In this document: positions 1-10,600 of the stretch, piece by piece
Position numbering within the stretch: the stretch's first letter is position 1
How the letters are laid out: every line of letters starts with the position of its first letter
Source: Algoriphagus sp. NG3
GTDB lineage: Bacteria > Bacteroidota > Bacteroidia > Cytophagales > Cyclobacteriaceae
DNA length: 64,000 nt
Reading direction: 5' to 3'
Assembly (NCBI RefSeq): GCF_034119865.1
Contig: NZ_CP139421.1
Location: 5,372,501-5,436,500, forward strand
Notes under the pieces: generated by a model
The model's database searches: none
Seen by the model: the letters and a program-made list of their open reading frames with translations, nothing else
What the model was told of the DNA's origin: nothing
Made by a program: the position numbers and the translations under genes

Positions 1-2667
1 TTTTTGGCAGAAGAAATGGTGTTGAGCCTTTATAAGTATAGACTCAAGCTACGGGACAATCTTCATGAGTTTATGGCTGATAAGGTATTGATAGATTCAA
101 AAAACTCGCTGGTGGTGGTGAATAATTTTACCCTGAGGCCTGAAGTGCCTGATTCTCTGCAAAACATCCTCACAGCTTATGGGAAATCCGTAATTCTGGA
201 TATTTCTATTCCGGAGTTCCGTGTGGAAGGGATAGATCTGATGGCTGCTTACACGGAGGAGAAACTGATGATCAACCGGATCCTTGTCCCGTCACCAGTG
301 GCAAGCGTCACCCGTTTTCGGAAGAGAAGTATAGCTGATGTGGCTGCCTCTCAGGTGGAATCCGCGGATGAAATAGAAAGTTTGCTTACTTCTTACTTTG
401 ACTCCATACAGATAGATTCCATAAGTTTCAGTAATGGTCAGGTACAGTACAGTAATTTTGCAGGCAAAAGGGATATTACGCTGAGTGAAGACAGTTTGTC
501 GCTGAATCTTAAGGGTTTTTACCTTGAAAAAGGCCAGGGCAAAAATCATGAGAGAACTTTTTTCTCTGATGAAATCGATTTGATTTTGAGGAAATATGAT
601 TTTAGTGTGGCAGGAGGGGATTATGATGTGGATACTGATGGCCTGCGTTTCAATTCCCGTTCAAAGATCATAGCTATAGATAATCTGACAATTAGTCCGA
701 GCAACACGTTCCGAAGTAAAATAGCCTTATCTCTGAATCTGCCGAGTGTGACGCTGGAAGGAGTGGATATAGAATCTTTCGTATTTGACAATCAGCTTAA
801 GCTGGATAAGCTTGCAGTGGATGGCAGTACCATCAATTTGGAAATCAACAAAAGCTATAAGAATGATTCCAGTCAGCTGGACGCTATATCGGTGACCAGC
901 AATACCTTGCCAAAATCCATAGAATTGGTTTCAATCGGAGCAATAGAAGCCAGCAACTCCAGCCTAAGCCTTAATTACAGGGTAGGGAATGATGATTTTG
1001 AGTCCATACAGACGGATTTTGATCTGGGCATACTGGGATTAAATCTGGATTCTGCCGCTAACGCAAGGAAGGATATCGCTGGGCTGTTTGATGAAATAAA
1101 CCTGACCTTAAAAGATTTTTCCTATACCTTGCCGGACAGTATTCATACCGTAAAATTCTCTGATCTGTATGTGGATAATTCAGCTGATGAGACCGTTTTC
1201 TCCAATTTTGAAATAGTCCCCAATACGTTGACGGGCAATGCAGGCACTCCTATCCTGTCGGCAAAGCTCGATGAGCTCGGGGTTCAGAATAATACTTTGC
1301 GGGATATCCAGTCCACCGGGATCTTTGACCTGACACAGCTGAGACTCTTAAATCCTAAAATCGATATCTATCTGGACACAGTCCTGAGAGTACCTAAGAC
1401 CAAGTCGGAAAAAGACACGATGAAGTCGGCGAAAAGTGGTTTGGTAGAGTCCATTATGTTACAGGATATCCTGGTCAGCAATGGGGATATAGCCCTTCAC
1501 AACAAGGATTCTGGGCCGATTCCACGTATGGCTTTCAACAAGGTTAACTTTGGTTTGGAGTCCCTAGGTTTTGATCTGTTAAACACAAATAATAGCCTGA
1601 GTCCCCAGATTCTTTTGGACAAGGATCTTAGTTTGTCTCTTGCCAACTACGAGGTGTTTACCAAGGATAGTCTCCATAGAGTGAAAATCGGTAAAATCAA
1701 GTATGTGGATAATACCCTTGTTCTAGATCAGGTTCATTTTCGCCCTACTATGGGACGATATGAATTTTTGAGGAGGAAGGGATACCAGGACGATGCTATT
1801 GAGGCTAGTGTGGATAGGATTCAGTTAGAAGAGATAGATTTTGATGCGTATTTTCTCAATAAAAACCTGAAAGCCCAGGTGTTGAGGATGGAAGGGATGC
1901 GGATGGATGTGTTTAGGGATAAGAGAATTCCGCTGAAGGAAGGCGTGATAAAACCTATGCCGCAGGAACTGATGGAAAATGCGCTTTTCGATCTGGAGAT
2001 AGACTCTGTAATCGTGCAGAATGGACTGATCCGGTACCAGGAGTTTGCTCCTAAAGCGATGTTGCCAGGGGCTATTCGGTTTGAAGAGGTAAATGCATCT
2101 ATTGCCCCCTTTATGATGCGGAAAAAAAGTGCCCAAGAATTTCCTTTGGAAACCAGTGTGCTGGATATTCATGCCAAGCTGATGGGAGAAGGAGATGTGA
2201 AATTAAAAGCAGTTATGAACTTTGGTTATCCATATCCCATGGACGTGGATGTGAAGCTGGGGGAGTTTGATCTTAGGCTATTGAATAACATGTTGTCCAG
2301 AGGAGTATTTATCAAAGTGGTAGATGGCAGGGTTACAGACGGAAAGTGGGATTTCAGGATGGATGAGGATGTCGCTAGGGGCACTATGAATTTTAAGTAC
2401 AAGGATCTTAAGATAGCATTTTTAGATTCCCTCACTTTGGAGAGGGGGACCGGGAAACTTGGCCTGATGACCTTTTTGGCGAATGCCTTTACAAAAAGCA
2501 GTAATCCCAGGAAGTTTTTTAATCGCAGGGTGACTTCCCGGGTATATTTTGAGCGTGATAAGTCCAAGTTTGTATTTGGAGGCTGGTGGAGGGCTACTTT
2601 CAGCGGGCTTAAAGGCAGCTTGGGGCTTGGACAACCGAAGGTTCCGAGAAAAGAAGAGGAGGAGTAG
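1..2667 (+). CDS. AsmA-like large protein, 3' part only
   Basis: The frame is open to the left window edge, so the true start lies upstream; at least 888 residues are visible. It has no catalytic motif that I recognise. The protein is an alternation of short beta-prone segments of the kind seen in AsmA/DUF748-like proteins that bridge or sit at the inner membrane of Gram-negative bacteria. The last 200 residues (a stretch beginning near DVKLKAVMNFGYPYPMDV, then GRVTDGKWDF and GTMNFKYKDL) resemble the conserved AsmA C-terminal region, followed by a basic/acidic tail rich in K and E. A role in envelope lipid transport or outer-membrane homeostasis is inferred from the family only. The next gene is convergent. 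Confidence 0.6.
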   Translation, partial: FLAEEMVLSLYKYRLKLRDNLHEFMADKVLIDSKNSLVVVNNFTLRPEVPDSLQNILTAYGKSVILDISIPEFRVEGIDLMAAYTEEKLMINRILVPSPVASVTRFRKRSIADVAASQVESADEIESLLTSYFDSIQIDSISFSNGQVQYSNFAGKRDITLSEDSLSLNLKGFYLEKGQGKNHERTFFSDEIDLILRKYDFSVAGGDYDVDTDGLRFNSRSKIIAIDNLTISPSNTFRSKIALSLNLPSVTLEGVDIESFVFDNQLKLDKLAVDGSTINLEINKSYKNDSSQLDAISVTSNTLPKSIELVSIGAIEASNSSLSLNYRVGNDDFESIQTDFDLGILGLNLDSAANARKDIAGLFDEINLTLKDFSYTLPDSIHTVKFSDLYVDNSADETVFSNFEIVPNTLTGNAGTPILSAKLDELGVQNNTLRDIQSTGIFDLTQLRLLNPKIDIYLDTVLRVPKTKSEKDTMKSAKSGLVESIMLQDILVSNGDIALHNKDSGPIPRMAFNKVNFGLESLGFDLLNTNNSLSPQILLDKDLSLSLANYEVFTKDSLHRVKIGKIKYVDNTLVLDQVHFRPTMGRYEFLRRKGYQDDAIEASVDRIQLEEIDFDAYFLNKNLKAQVLRMEGMRMDVFRDKRIPLKEGVIKPMPQELMENALFDLEIDSVIVQNGLIRYQEFAPKAMLPGAIRFEEVNASIAPFMMRKKSAQEFPLETSVLDIHAKLMGEGDVKLKAVMNFGYPYPMDVDVKLGEFDLRLLNNMLSRGVFIKVVDGRVTDGKWDFRMDEDVARGTMNFKYKDLKIAFLDSLTLERGTGKLGLMTFLANAFTKSSNPRKFFNRRVTSRVYFERDKSKFVFGGWWRATFSGLKGSLGLGQPKVPRKEEEE

Positions 2668-2670
2668 GGA

Positions 2671-2708
2671 GTTGTCAGTATTCAGTCTCAGTGATCAGTT
2701 TGCACTGT
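2671..2708. repeat. CAGT-rich short repeat
   Basis: Directly after the stop codon the sequence runs through four CAGT units in about 30 bases (tgtCAGTattCAGTctCAGTgatCAGT). Similar CAGT/TCAGT tracts occur as dispersed intergenic repeats in many bacterial genomes; assignment to such a family is an inference. The remainder of the 2668-2845 spacer holds only the terminator listed separately. Confidence 0.4.
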
Positions 2709-2792
2709 TACAGATGATATATGAATCGTATGAAAGGCATGGTTTATTGAAATTAAAGTTTTTATAAAAATACCTAATGAAAAATAGGCAAT

Positions 2793-2823
2793 AAAAAAGC
2801 CGATCCTGTGATAGATCGGCCTT
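2793..2823 (-). terminator. Rho-independent terminator of the LVIVD lipoprotein gene
   Basis: Read on the minus strand, GCCGATC (2814-2820) pairs with GATCGGC (2799-2805) around an 8-base loop and is followed by a run of six T. It lies 25 bases past the stop codon of the lipoprotein gene. On the plus strand the T-tract is weak, so it mainly serves the minus-strand gene. Confidence 0.8.
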
Positions 2824-2845
2824 TGGAGTTGTATGGATAAAGTTC

Positions 2846-4456
2846 TTATTTCACTTTTCCTTCAGTGTCTGTGAAGTTACCAGTGATCGAAGATCCGCTG
2901 TTCTGCGTTAACGTACCAAAAACTGTAAGTGAATTACCTGAACCAACAAATTCAATTTTACCTCCGCTGTTTAAGTTAAGGTTGCCATAGATTACTATAG
3001 AGCCGGAAAGCTTCAAGGTGGAGTTAACATGCATGGTGTTATTTGCATTCATTCTACCAAATGCCAATGAACCATAAATCTCTGTTACAGACCCTCCGTT
3101 CATATTGAATTGATCAAGGACGGCAAGGGAACCGCAGAATAAGAAATTCGAATTATTATTAAGTCCACCGATAGAAGCAGCCCCTCCAAATTTTTTAGTC
3201 TCTCCTCCGTTTACATTCAGCCAGTAGTCTCCCGGATATGCGGGAAGGCCTGCGCAAACTGCTTCTGTAGGATCCGTAGATGCTTTATTTATTTTCAGGA
3301 TTTGCAGTCCTCCGAAACCTGTGGCCACGAATACAAATTCCTCTTCGTTTCTGACGAAATTGGATGACCCATCCAAATCCAGCACGCCATATTCTTTGAT
3401 AGCGCTAAGATTTGAAACATCAGAGATAGAAATGCCAGCTGCACCATTTGCCATAAAGAGCAGGTTGTTGTCTACAGAAACCGCATTGGTGACAATATCC
3501 CCTTCTTCAACATCGTTTGGGCGGATAGGTATAGCAAGTTTTTGTACTAGGCTCCCGTCAGACATTTTATAAATACCTGCACCGTTTGCGCCTTCGGATA
3601 CATATAAGTTGCCATTTTCAATGTCCAATGTTCTTTTAGCACCGGCTACATCAGCGGGCAAAGGAATACTGATAACTTCAGAAAGGCTGTTTGGATCCAG
3701 GATGTGAACACCGGAAGTGCCGCTTAGTACTGCCAGTTTATCATTTCCAAAGGCAACTGCTCTTAGGTCTTCCATGTCCGTGGAATTCCCCGCAGTCTGT
3801 GCCGCATCAAAAAGACCGATTATACCATCATTGCCACTGGTAACAGCAGTGTTTGAATTGGTATTGGCAACATCAGTCGCCACATATCCTGGAAGTGAGG
3901 TGTATGCAAAACCAGAAGTAAAACGGCCTCCGGATACAGAAACTGTAATCAGGTTTGCAGGAGAGGTCACCTCAGAATTTGCGTCAATGTCAACAGCAGC
4001 GGCAAGGTAAAGTATGCCATTTTTATATTCCAATGAACTGATATCAGTATCGCTGAAAATAGCTTGCTCAGTGATCTTTGGGCTATAAGGATTGGATATA
4101 TCGAAGATATCCACTGCTCCCAGGTACGTATCGCCTTCCATGTTGTAAGAGACATAAGCATAATCCCCGTCTATATCCACGTGGGTGGCACGAAGCGTTT
4201 GGTTGCCTACCTGCGGAGCATCCACTTGGGATACCAATACCAAAGGAAGGTCAGAAGATTCTTCTTGGATTCTGCCCGCTGGAGCAGTTGGGTCAATCAG
4301 ACCGATTACCCCTGCTTTATCCATTTTCACCCGTGCAGTGAGTGCTTCACTGTCTGAGTTAATAGTTATAGGGCTAACACTGATCGGATCTGTGGAGTCA
4401 TTACAGGAATAGAACCCCAATACAATGGCTAAGCCTAGTAAGTATTGTTTTTTCAT
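2846..4456 (-). CDS. LVIVD-repeat surface lipoprotein
   Basis: 536 residues with a lipoprotein signal peptide (MKKQYLLGLAIVLGFYSC, lipidation Cys at 18). Residues about 80-400 carry beta-propeller-like LVIVD repeats, visible as units such as HVDIDGDYAYVSY, VDIFDISNPYSPKI, GNLYVSEGANGAGIY and VDNNLLFMANGAAGISI. These repeats are typical of secreted bacterial proteins of unknown function. The last 100 residues switch to a different, solenoid-like region rich in N, G and S (repeating GSLAxx / GSIVIYGNLNLNSGG), which resembles the N-terminal parts of the two secreted proteins encoded just upstream. It is transcribed on the same strand as those three T9SS proteins. It may be a cell-surface partner of them; that is inferred from proximity and architecture. 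Confidence 0.75.
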   Translation of the reverse strand: MKKQYLLGLAIVLGFYSCNDSTDPISVSPITINSDSEALTARVKMDKAGVIGLIDPTAPAGRIQEESSDLPLVLVSQVDAPQVGNQTLRATHVDIDGDYAYVSYNMEGDTYLGAVDIFDISNPYSPKITEQAIFSDTDISSLEYKNGILYLAAAVDIDANSEVTSPANLITVSVSGGRFTSGFAYTSLPGYVATDVANTNSNTAVTSGNDGIIGLFDAAQTAGNSTDMEDLRAVAFGNDKLAVLSGTSGVHILDPNSLSEVISIPLPADVAGAKRTLDIENGNLYVSEGANGAGIYKMSDGSLVQKLAIPIRPNDVEEGDIVTNAVSVDNNLLFMANGAAGISISDVSNLSAIKEYGVLDLDGSSNFVRNEEEFVFVATGFGGLQILKINKASTDPTEAVCAGLPAYPGDYWLNVNGGETKKFGGAASIGGLNNNSNFLFCGSLAVLDQFNMNGGSVTEIYGSLAFGRMNANNTMHVNSTLKLSGSIVIYGNLNLNSGGKIEFVGSGNSLTVFGTLTQNSGSSITGNFTDTEGKVK

Positions 4457-4765
4457 AGTTTTGGTGTTGATTTCTCGAAATGATTTTTGAAGTATGGAAA
4501 ACGTGGTTCAACTAAGGGTAATTAAAATTAAATTCCGATTTCTATACATATTTTTAAATATGGTTCTGTTTGTTAGAGTTTATTAGCTTTTTATGGAATT
4601 TTATTTTGGTTTTCACCGATGCTTTAAGTCGTGTCTTGTTTTCAGTGCGCAAATGTATAATTAGTTTTTGGACTTTGTTCCAGTAAACCAATACTTTATC
4701 AGAAATATTTTAAGATTTTTAGCGCAAAACCTGCTGATTGTAGGGTGTTTTAAGAAATGGGGTTT
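4457..4765. other. 309-base spacer with a possible -7 element
   Basis: No open reading frame of interest. On the minus strand TACATTTG (4650-4657) matches the Bacteroidota -7 consensus TAnnTTTG, but no TTG sits at the right distance upstream, so the promoter call is weak. If used, the lipoprotein mRNA would have a leader of nearly 190 bases. The region is AT-rich with several T-tracts. Confidence 0.3.
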
Positions 4766-7216
4766 CTAGTTTCTTATCAGCTTGATTTTCTGGATATTTG
4801 CACCCCAGTGAATTTCGAGTATATATAATCCGGCTTTTTTGGCGAGAAGCCATTCAGACACCATCTGGGACATATTTTCAGGTGAAGTGAGTATTGCTGA
4901 TTCTCCCTCACCCAGCATATTTATCATTCGGATGGAAATCAGTTCGTCCTGGTATTGATTTAGCTGTAGGAGATCCACGGATATTGCAGATCCATTGTTA
5001 CTTGGGTTAGGGTAAGCTACCCAGACCGTCTTGCTGTCTACGGCATCCACTTGAATAGTTCTGGTCTTGCTGTAGCTGTATTTACCCGAAAAGTCAACCT
5101 GCTTCAGTCTGTAGAAGATATTACCACCGGTTTTTGGGAGTTCAGTATCCGTGAAGTTGTATTCAACAGGTGCTTCAGAATAGCCGCTGCCTTCCACCCG
5201 CCCCACGGTTTCCCATTGCTTTACCGAATTCACCGCGCGTTCAATCTCAAAATGCGAGTTTTCCCATTCCTTTGCAGTGGACCAGTTGAGTAGGGCAGAG
5301 CGGTCTTGGGGTAGATAGGTGGCGTTGAAGGAAAGGAATTCGACGGGAAGGATGCGGTAGGTGACTCTGATGATCACTATACCGTGGCCACCACTTCCTC
5401 CCCCGGTGGATCCTGCGCCTCCTCCTGATCCCGTATTTCGCTTACCTTCTAAGCCTTTTCCTCCTCTAATTCCATCACCTCCGATAGAAGATCCTCCTCC
5501 TCCTCCAGAAGGGATACCACCTCCGTTACCAATTCCAGGGTTTACTCCATTTCCACCACCTCCGGCAGCAAATGCTTCGCTTACACTGTTGTCTGAATAG
5601 AAAGTTGCAGGTACATCAGCTAAAATGTTAATAGTTCCTACATTGACTAACGTGCCATTTGCCCCATTTCCTCCTAAATTCCCGGATCCATCTTGACCTG
5701 AACCAAATGATCCTCCTCCGCCTCCACCTGAATTTTGATTGCCACCTCCTGAATGATTGGCTTTTCCACCGCTATTCACATAAGTGCCGGATGTTTGACC
5801 CCCAATCCCATTAATGCCGGTAGAAGAGTAAGCTCCTCCTCCACCAGAGCCACCAGTTCTTCCTAGGCCATTTAATATAGCGGTAGATCCGCCACCTCCT
5901 CCTCCTAGAGCGATCATGCCATTAAAACTTGAGATAGCACCATTTCCGCCTTGAATGAGAGTACTGTTAGCGCCTGCTCCCCCAAATCCGACAACGACTT
6001 CGTATGGATGTCCTGGAGTTAATGTGACTGCGGTGTTATAATTAATGGCGCCAGCACCACCTCCGCCAGCTGCATCTCCAAATCCACCACCACCACCACC
6101 TCCCACAACCATGATAGATGCTGTTATTAATTCTTCACCTTCAATGAGCTGAGGGAGGACGAACGTGTCTGAACATTTATAAACATAAATAATATCGATT
6201 CCTGCAGATGTAGTTATTTGTTGTGTTGTAAGACAGTCAACTGAGGGGCAGGAGCCTACTTTGGCTCCGCCAGATAAAAATTTATTATTAGCAGTATTAG
6301 GGAGTTTGTTGACATATAATGCTGAGCCTGTCCCCATATAATCGTAATTGTTTCCAGTGATTGTTCCGTCATTGAAAAAATCATCGCTCGAATTATTTGT
6401 GACTGTAATAGAGTTGCATTGGTTGCCATTAAGGGCTCCAATGATGCCATTATTTCTTATCGAACCAGCGCTTACAGATCCTGCCAAATAGAACATTTTG
6501 TTATTTTCTAACTGTCCTGCAATTGCTGCGTTACCTAAAATTATAGCTCCTTTGTCACTTTGAAATTTTGCGTTACCATTTATAGTCAAGTTTCCATTTG
6601 AAGAAAAATCTCCATTAAAATCCATTTGTCCAATGCCAGAAAAATTAATGTTTCCAGTAGAATTTATAGAGGAAGAACTATTGAGATTGACGTTGTTTGC
6701 TGTAAAATTTAAATTCCCAGTACTTGTAATAATTGCATTGACAGAACTTAATCCAATATTAAGTGTTCCATAATTCACCACAGTTGCTGAGAAGTTTCCA
6801 AGAATATTGGCAGTCCCTAAGTTGTTTAATTTGCTCCCAGTTCCAAAATTTGTATTTGATGTTGCGAAAAAAAAGCCATGGTTATTGATGGTGTTTGTAT
6901 TCCCTATATTTAAAGAATTAGGATTAAAGGTGCCATAATTATTAACTGTCCATGCTCCATTCCAATTGCCGTTCCCTTTTGTTAAAGTAGAACCTTTTTC
7001 AATGCATAGCTGAGATCCATTTAGGTCAAAATTTGAAGTATAGGTCACGTTGTTTTTGAAACAGACAATTGATGAACTATTTAAACCAGTGATTAGTTGC
7101 GTAGAAGAAGTTACGTTAACAGTGCAACTTGAACAACTCTGCCCCCACACCTCTCCACACCAGAAAATCTGAAGGCAGCAAAAACTCAAGAAAACGAATA
7201 GAAATCTGGTTTTCAT
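4766..7216 (-). CDS. Secreted glycine-rich protein with T9SS sorting domain (paralog 1)
   Basis: 816 residues from the Met at 7216, which begins a good signal peptide (MKTRFLFVFLSF...VWGQS); seven more residues are possible upstream. After the signal comes a solenoid-like stretch (about 50-300) made of N/G/S repeats such as GNLTINGNAKF and GTLNIGLSS. A glycine-rich module follows (about 365-630, with runs of up to seven G and GGGGAGAINYN), of the Gly_rich_2 type. A linker starting RILPVEFLSFNA and the AKEWENSHFEIER segment precede a C-terminal T9SS type A sorting domain (YPNPSNNG to the terminal KIKLIRN). It should be exported by Sec, then carried across the outer membrane by T9SS and anchored or released. 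Two longer paralogs lie upstream on the same strand. Function is unknown; an adhesive or matrix role is inferred. Confidence 0.85.
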   Translation of the reverse strand: MKTRFLFVFLSFCCLQIFWCGEVWGQSCSSCTVNVTSSTQLITGLNSSSIVCFKNNVTYTSNFDLNGSQLCIEKGSTLTKGNGNWNGAWTVNNYGTFNPNSLNIGNTNTINNHGFFFATSNTNFGTGSKLNNLGTANILGNFSATVVNYGTLNIGLSSVNAIITSTGNLNFTANNVNLNSSSSINSTGNINFSGIGQMDFNGDFSSNGNLTINGNAKFQSDKGAIILGNAAIAGQLENNKMFYLAGSVSAGSIRNNGIIGALNGNQCNSITVTNNSSDDFFNDGTITGNNYDYMGTGSALYVNKLPNTANNKFLSGGAKVGSCPSVDCLTTQQITTSAGIDIIYVYKCSDTFVLPQLIEGEELITASIMVVGGGGGGGFGDAAGGGGAGAINYNTAVTLTPGHPYEVVVGFGGAGANSTLIQGGNGAISSFNGMIALGGGGGGSTAILNGLGRTGGSGGGGAYSSTGINGIGGQTSGTYVNSGGKANHSGGGNQNSGGGGGGSFGSGQDGSGNLGGNGANGTLVNVGTINILADVPATFYSDNSVSEAFAAGGGGNGVNPGIGNGGGIPSGGGGGSSIGGDGIRGGKGLEGKRNTGSGGGAGSTGGGSGGHGIVIIRVTYRILPVEFLSFNATYLPQDRSALLNWSTAKEWENSHFEIERAVNSVKQWETVGRVEGSGYSEAPVEYNFTDTELPKTGGNIFYRLKQVDFSGKYSYSKTRTIQVDAVDSKTVWVAYPNPSNNGSAISVDLLQLNQYQDELISIRMINMLGEGESAILTSPENMSQMVSEWLLAKKAGLYILEIHWGANIQKIKLIRN

Positions 7217-7237
7217 AGGTGAACTAGAGGGGAACAT

Positions 7238-7692
7238 CCGGCAAAGCCAAATGAGTTTTGATTAAGTGTTTTAAGGGTGAGGCAAAGGTACTGAGATATT
7301 GCTGTAAAACGCAATACAAATACAATAAAATGTTGTTTGATTATTTTTATTGATATTTCATATGCAAGTAACTATTGTTTTAAACAAGACTAGGATTTAC
7401 GGAAATGCCCAGTAAATTGGATTTGAATAAAAAAATTATGTAAATACTTTCTTCCGCTAAATAATTGGGCTGATAAAACAGAGCTTTAGTGTTATTAAAG
7501 AATTTTCAATTCCGTCATTAGCATCCAAACAATTGAAATACAGATCCTGATGCTATTTGAGATGTCTTTTGAGGTAACTTCCGCCTATCTTCTCTTTTTT
7601 AAGAGAAAAGGATTTCAAATTGCTAAAGGTGGATATTACTCAAGTCTGATTAGCACTATACAATCCCAGCATATTATCAATCAATCAAGTAT
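7238..7692. other. 455-base spacer between paralogs 1 and 2
   Basis: Contains the minus-strand promoter listed at 7283-7314. Further in, TTCTCTT (7590-7596) and AAGAGAA (7601-7607) form a 7-bp hairpin with a TTTT loop, enclosed by a weaker CCGCCT/AGGTGG pairing; this could help end the upstream paralog transcript but lacks a clean T-tail. No credible gene is seen in the rest. Confidence 0.4.
7283..7314 (-). promoter_or_regulatory. Bacteroidota-type promoter for paralog 1
   Basis: Minus strand TTG (7312-7314), 21-base spacer, TACCTTTG (7283-7290). This fits the TTG-N17-23-TAnnTTTG consensus of the Bacteroidota primary sigma factor. Transcription would start near 7278, giving a leader of about 60 bases before the ATG at 7216, which supports that start choice. 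Confidence 0.6.
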
Positions 7693-10600
7693 CTATCTTC
7701 TGAGGATCACCTTGTGATATTCCTTCTTAATCCCCCAAGAAATTTCTAAGGTATAAACTCCCGCAGCTTTTCCTCTAAGCCATTCTGATATCTGCGTGCT
7801 CAGGGTGCTAGCTGTACTGGAAGTTATGATTCCAAATTTTCCTGAGCCGCTGATAATCCTAACAGTAATAGATTCGTCTTTATATGCGCCAGGATCTATT
7901 AGCTCTAATTTGAAAGGATCTCCTGAGGTAGGATTAGGGAAAACTCTCCAATAAAAATACCCATCAATTGGCGCCACCTGAATGGCCCTGGTTTCACTGT
8001 AAGTTGAATCCCCATCAAAGGCAAACTGCTTCAAGCGATAGAAAATATTTCCGCCGGCTAGCGGAAGTTTTATGTCCTGATAAGTATATTCCGTCGGAAT
8101 CTCCGAATAGCCTGCCCCAGTCACTTGGCCGATGGTTTTCCATAATTTTACATCATTGACTGAGCGTTCAATTTCAAAATGAGAGTTTTCCCATTCTTTA
8201 GCCGTAGCCCAAGCCAAGTCTCCTGATCGTAAAGAACTATTGTACACAGCTTTAAAATAAAGGTATTCAACAGGAAGAATGCGGAAGTTTTGGTAGTATA
8301 TAAAGACTCGTCCTGAGCCACCATTTCCACCCCCGGTACTTCCTGCTCCACCGCCTGAACCTGTGTTGATACCTCCAGCCAAACCAAGTCCACTATTATT
8401 TCCATTACCACCACCTCCAGATCCTCCTGAACCAGCAATGTTTGTAGTAAACCCCCCAGTTGCTGTTCCTCCTCCGCCTGCTGCAAAATTTGCGGTGAGC
8501 CCAGGAACTCCTGATATAGATCCATTTCCTCCATTTCCTCCAATTGAAACACCCAATAAGGGCGTATTGTCGCCATTACTCCCTGCTGAGCCTGCACCGC
8601 CACCTCCACCTCCCTGGGAGGTAATAACGGAACTGTTGCTATTTCCCCCTACATTAGTTGCACCTGGATTACCCGCCGTTCCTGCATTACCGTTTGAAGT
8701 ACCCTGTCGAGCAGCTCCGCCTCCCGATCCTCCGGGCGAACCATTTCGGAATGAAAAGTTATTGCTACTTCCTCCTCCTCCTCCTCCAGTTGCAACAGAA
8801 GATATATTGACAGTGGTGTTCGCATAATTTTGAAAATTCCCCGATATTCCGGAAGCATTTCCATTTGTACTTCTAGTAGAATTGGTAGCACCATTTCCTC
8901 CATTCCCCACAGTGACTGTAAAATTCGTGTTTTCCGGAAATCCATACGTAGTCGGAATAGGTCGACTTGGCGGATTGGCAGGTTGCTGATTAATATTGGA
9001 GAAGGTTTGGGTAACTATGGCACCTCCGCCACCACCTCCTGCGGATGAACCAAATCCTCCACCTCCTCCGCCACCTATGGAGGTTACAGAAAATTCTTCG
9101 AGCCCTTCAGGAGCGTTCCAAACTCCCGAACAAACATATTCAATAATTGTAAAGCCATCGCTGGTTCCGAAATCTAAAAATCTTGAACATGGCGTATTAG
9201 CGGGGCAGGTATAGGAAATTATTACATGCCCTGATGCACCATTTCCTCCAATCCTGCCAGTAGAAAGTGTATTATTCCTTCTTGCGCCTCCGCCTCCGCC
9301 GCCAAAACCAGACAAAGGAGAGGAGCCATTTGAATCTCCATTAGTACCATCACCTCCCGGCCCACCGATTCCCTGAGGATTTGCCCCTGCAGTGACTATT
9401 CCTCCATTGTTGCCGGCAGCATTGCTACCTCCTGCAGATCCACCTCCACCAGATCCCAGCGTTCCTGAATTGGATGCATTGGCTCCATTTCCTCCGGCAA
9501 ACGAAGTTGTTCGGTTGTCTCTTGTTCCTCCAGCTCCACCGGCCCCTCCATCCGCCCCGGCATTTCCGCCTCCGGCAAATAAAATGCTTCCCGTCTCTAT
9601 GGGAAGAGCGGGATTTCGGGTAACATAAGAGATTCCACCGTTTGCTGTGGTTTGATTTCCACCAGAACCAACAAATACTCCCAAAGTCTCTCCTGGAGTA
9701 ACCGCGACATTGATTCTCGAATATGCCCCACCTCCACCTCCGCCGGCTCTACCATTTGAAGTTCTATTTCCGCCTCTGCCACCACCGCCTACCATTTCAA
9801 TGGTGATTTGAGTGACGCCTGCCGGGACGAAGAAAGATGAGTTAGATGAGTAGGTAGTATTACAGGGGAGACATAATGAATTGGGTCTGTTGTTTGAACG
9901 ATAACAGGAATTGCCTGATGAAGAAGGTCCTCCCCAAAACCCACCCGTTTGATCACCCAAAACTACAAATTTAGCATCTCCAGAAAGATTCACCGGGTTG
10001 TTTGCAGAAATAACATGATTACCGTTTGCCTGAATGTAGCTATTGTTGCTGCCATTATAGGTGCCACCTCCTGACATAGATATGTTGCCATCTATTCTTA
10101 TATCCCCATTTCCGGAATTATTGATGATGCCATTTAAAAGATTCAGATTGCCCAATACTTTGATGTCCGTATCTCCAGATAAATTCAAAATTGCACTTCC
10201 GTTCATATCTAGGTTGCCACCTACGAACAAATTAGAAGTAGCAGACATAGTGATACTGCCATTTATATGGGAAAGAGTATTTGTGACAGAAATAGTGGAA
10301 GCACCGTTAAAGAGAATAGTACCTCCTCCACCAGTGCTCAAAGTATTCGTTGTGAAGTTTCCCGTTACACTAAGCGAATGATTGGAGTTAATGGTAGTAG
10401 CTCCTCCCACTGACAGGCTTGACGTAGGATCCACGGTTAATGATGAGGATGTTCCTGTAGTATTATAATTCCCAGCCACATTGAATTGCCCTGCACTTTG
10501 GACTCTGATCGAAGTTCCGTTCTGATTTGTAAAGTTTCCGTTGACATTCAAAATTCCTCCTCCTCTGACAGTGAAGGAAAAGGCTCCTACACTGGGTTGA

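Noticed and set aside
2549..2767. 72-residue plus-strand frame over the end of the AsmA-like gene
   Set aside because: Mostly overlaps the gene in another frame and runs through the CAGT repeat; no start context.
5361..5600. Proline-rich frame on the plus strand opposite the 816 aa protein
   Set aside because: It is the antisense of Gly codons (GGN read as CCN/NCC); the same occurs at 8363-8827, 8996-9214 and 9392-9628. No start context and no independent support.
8148..8609. Glu/Val/Gln-rich minus-strand frame inside the 1083 aa protein
   Set aside because: A shifted-frame reading of Gly-rich sequence; overlaps a gene with signal peptide and T9SS domain. The frames at 8649-8945, 9396-9578 and 9597-9785 are the same effect.
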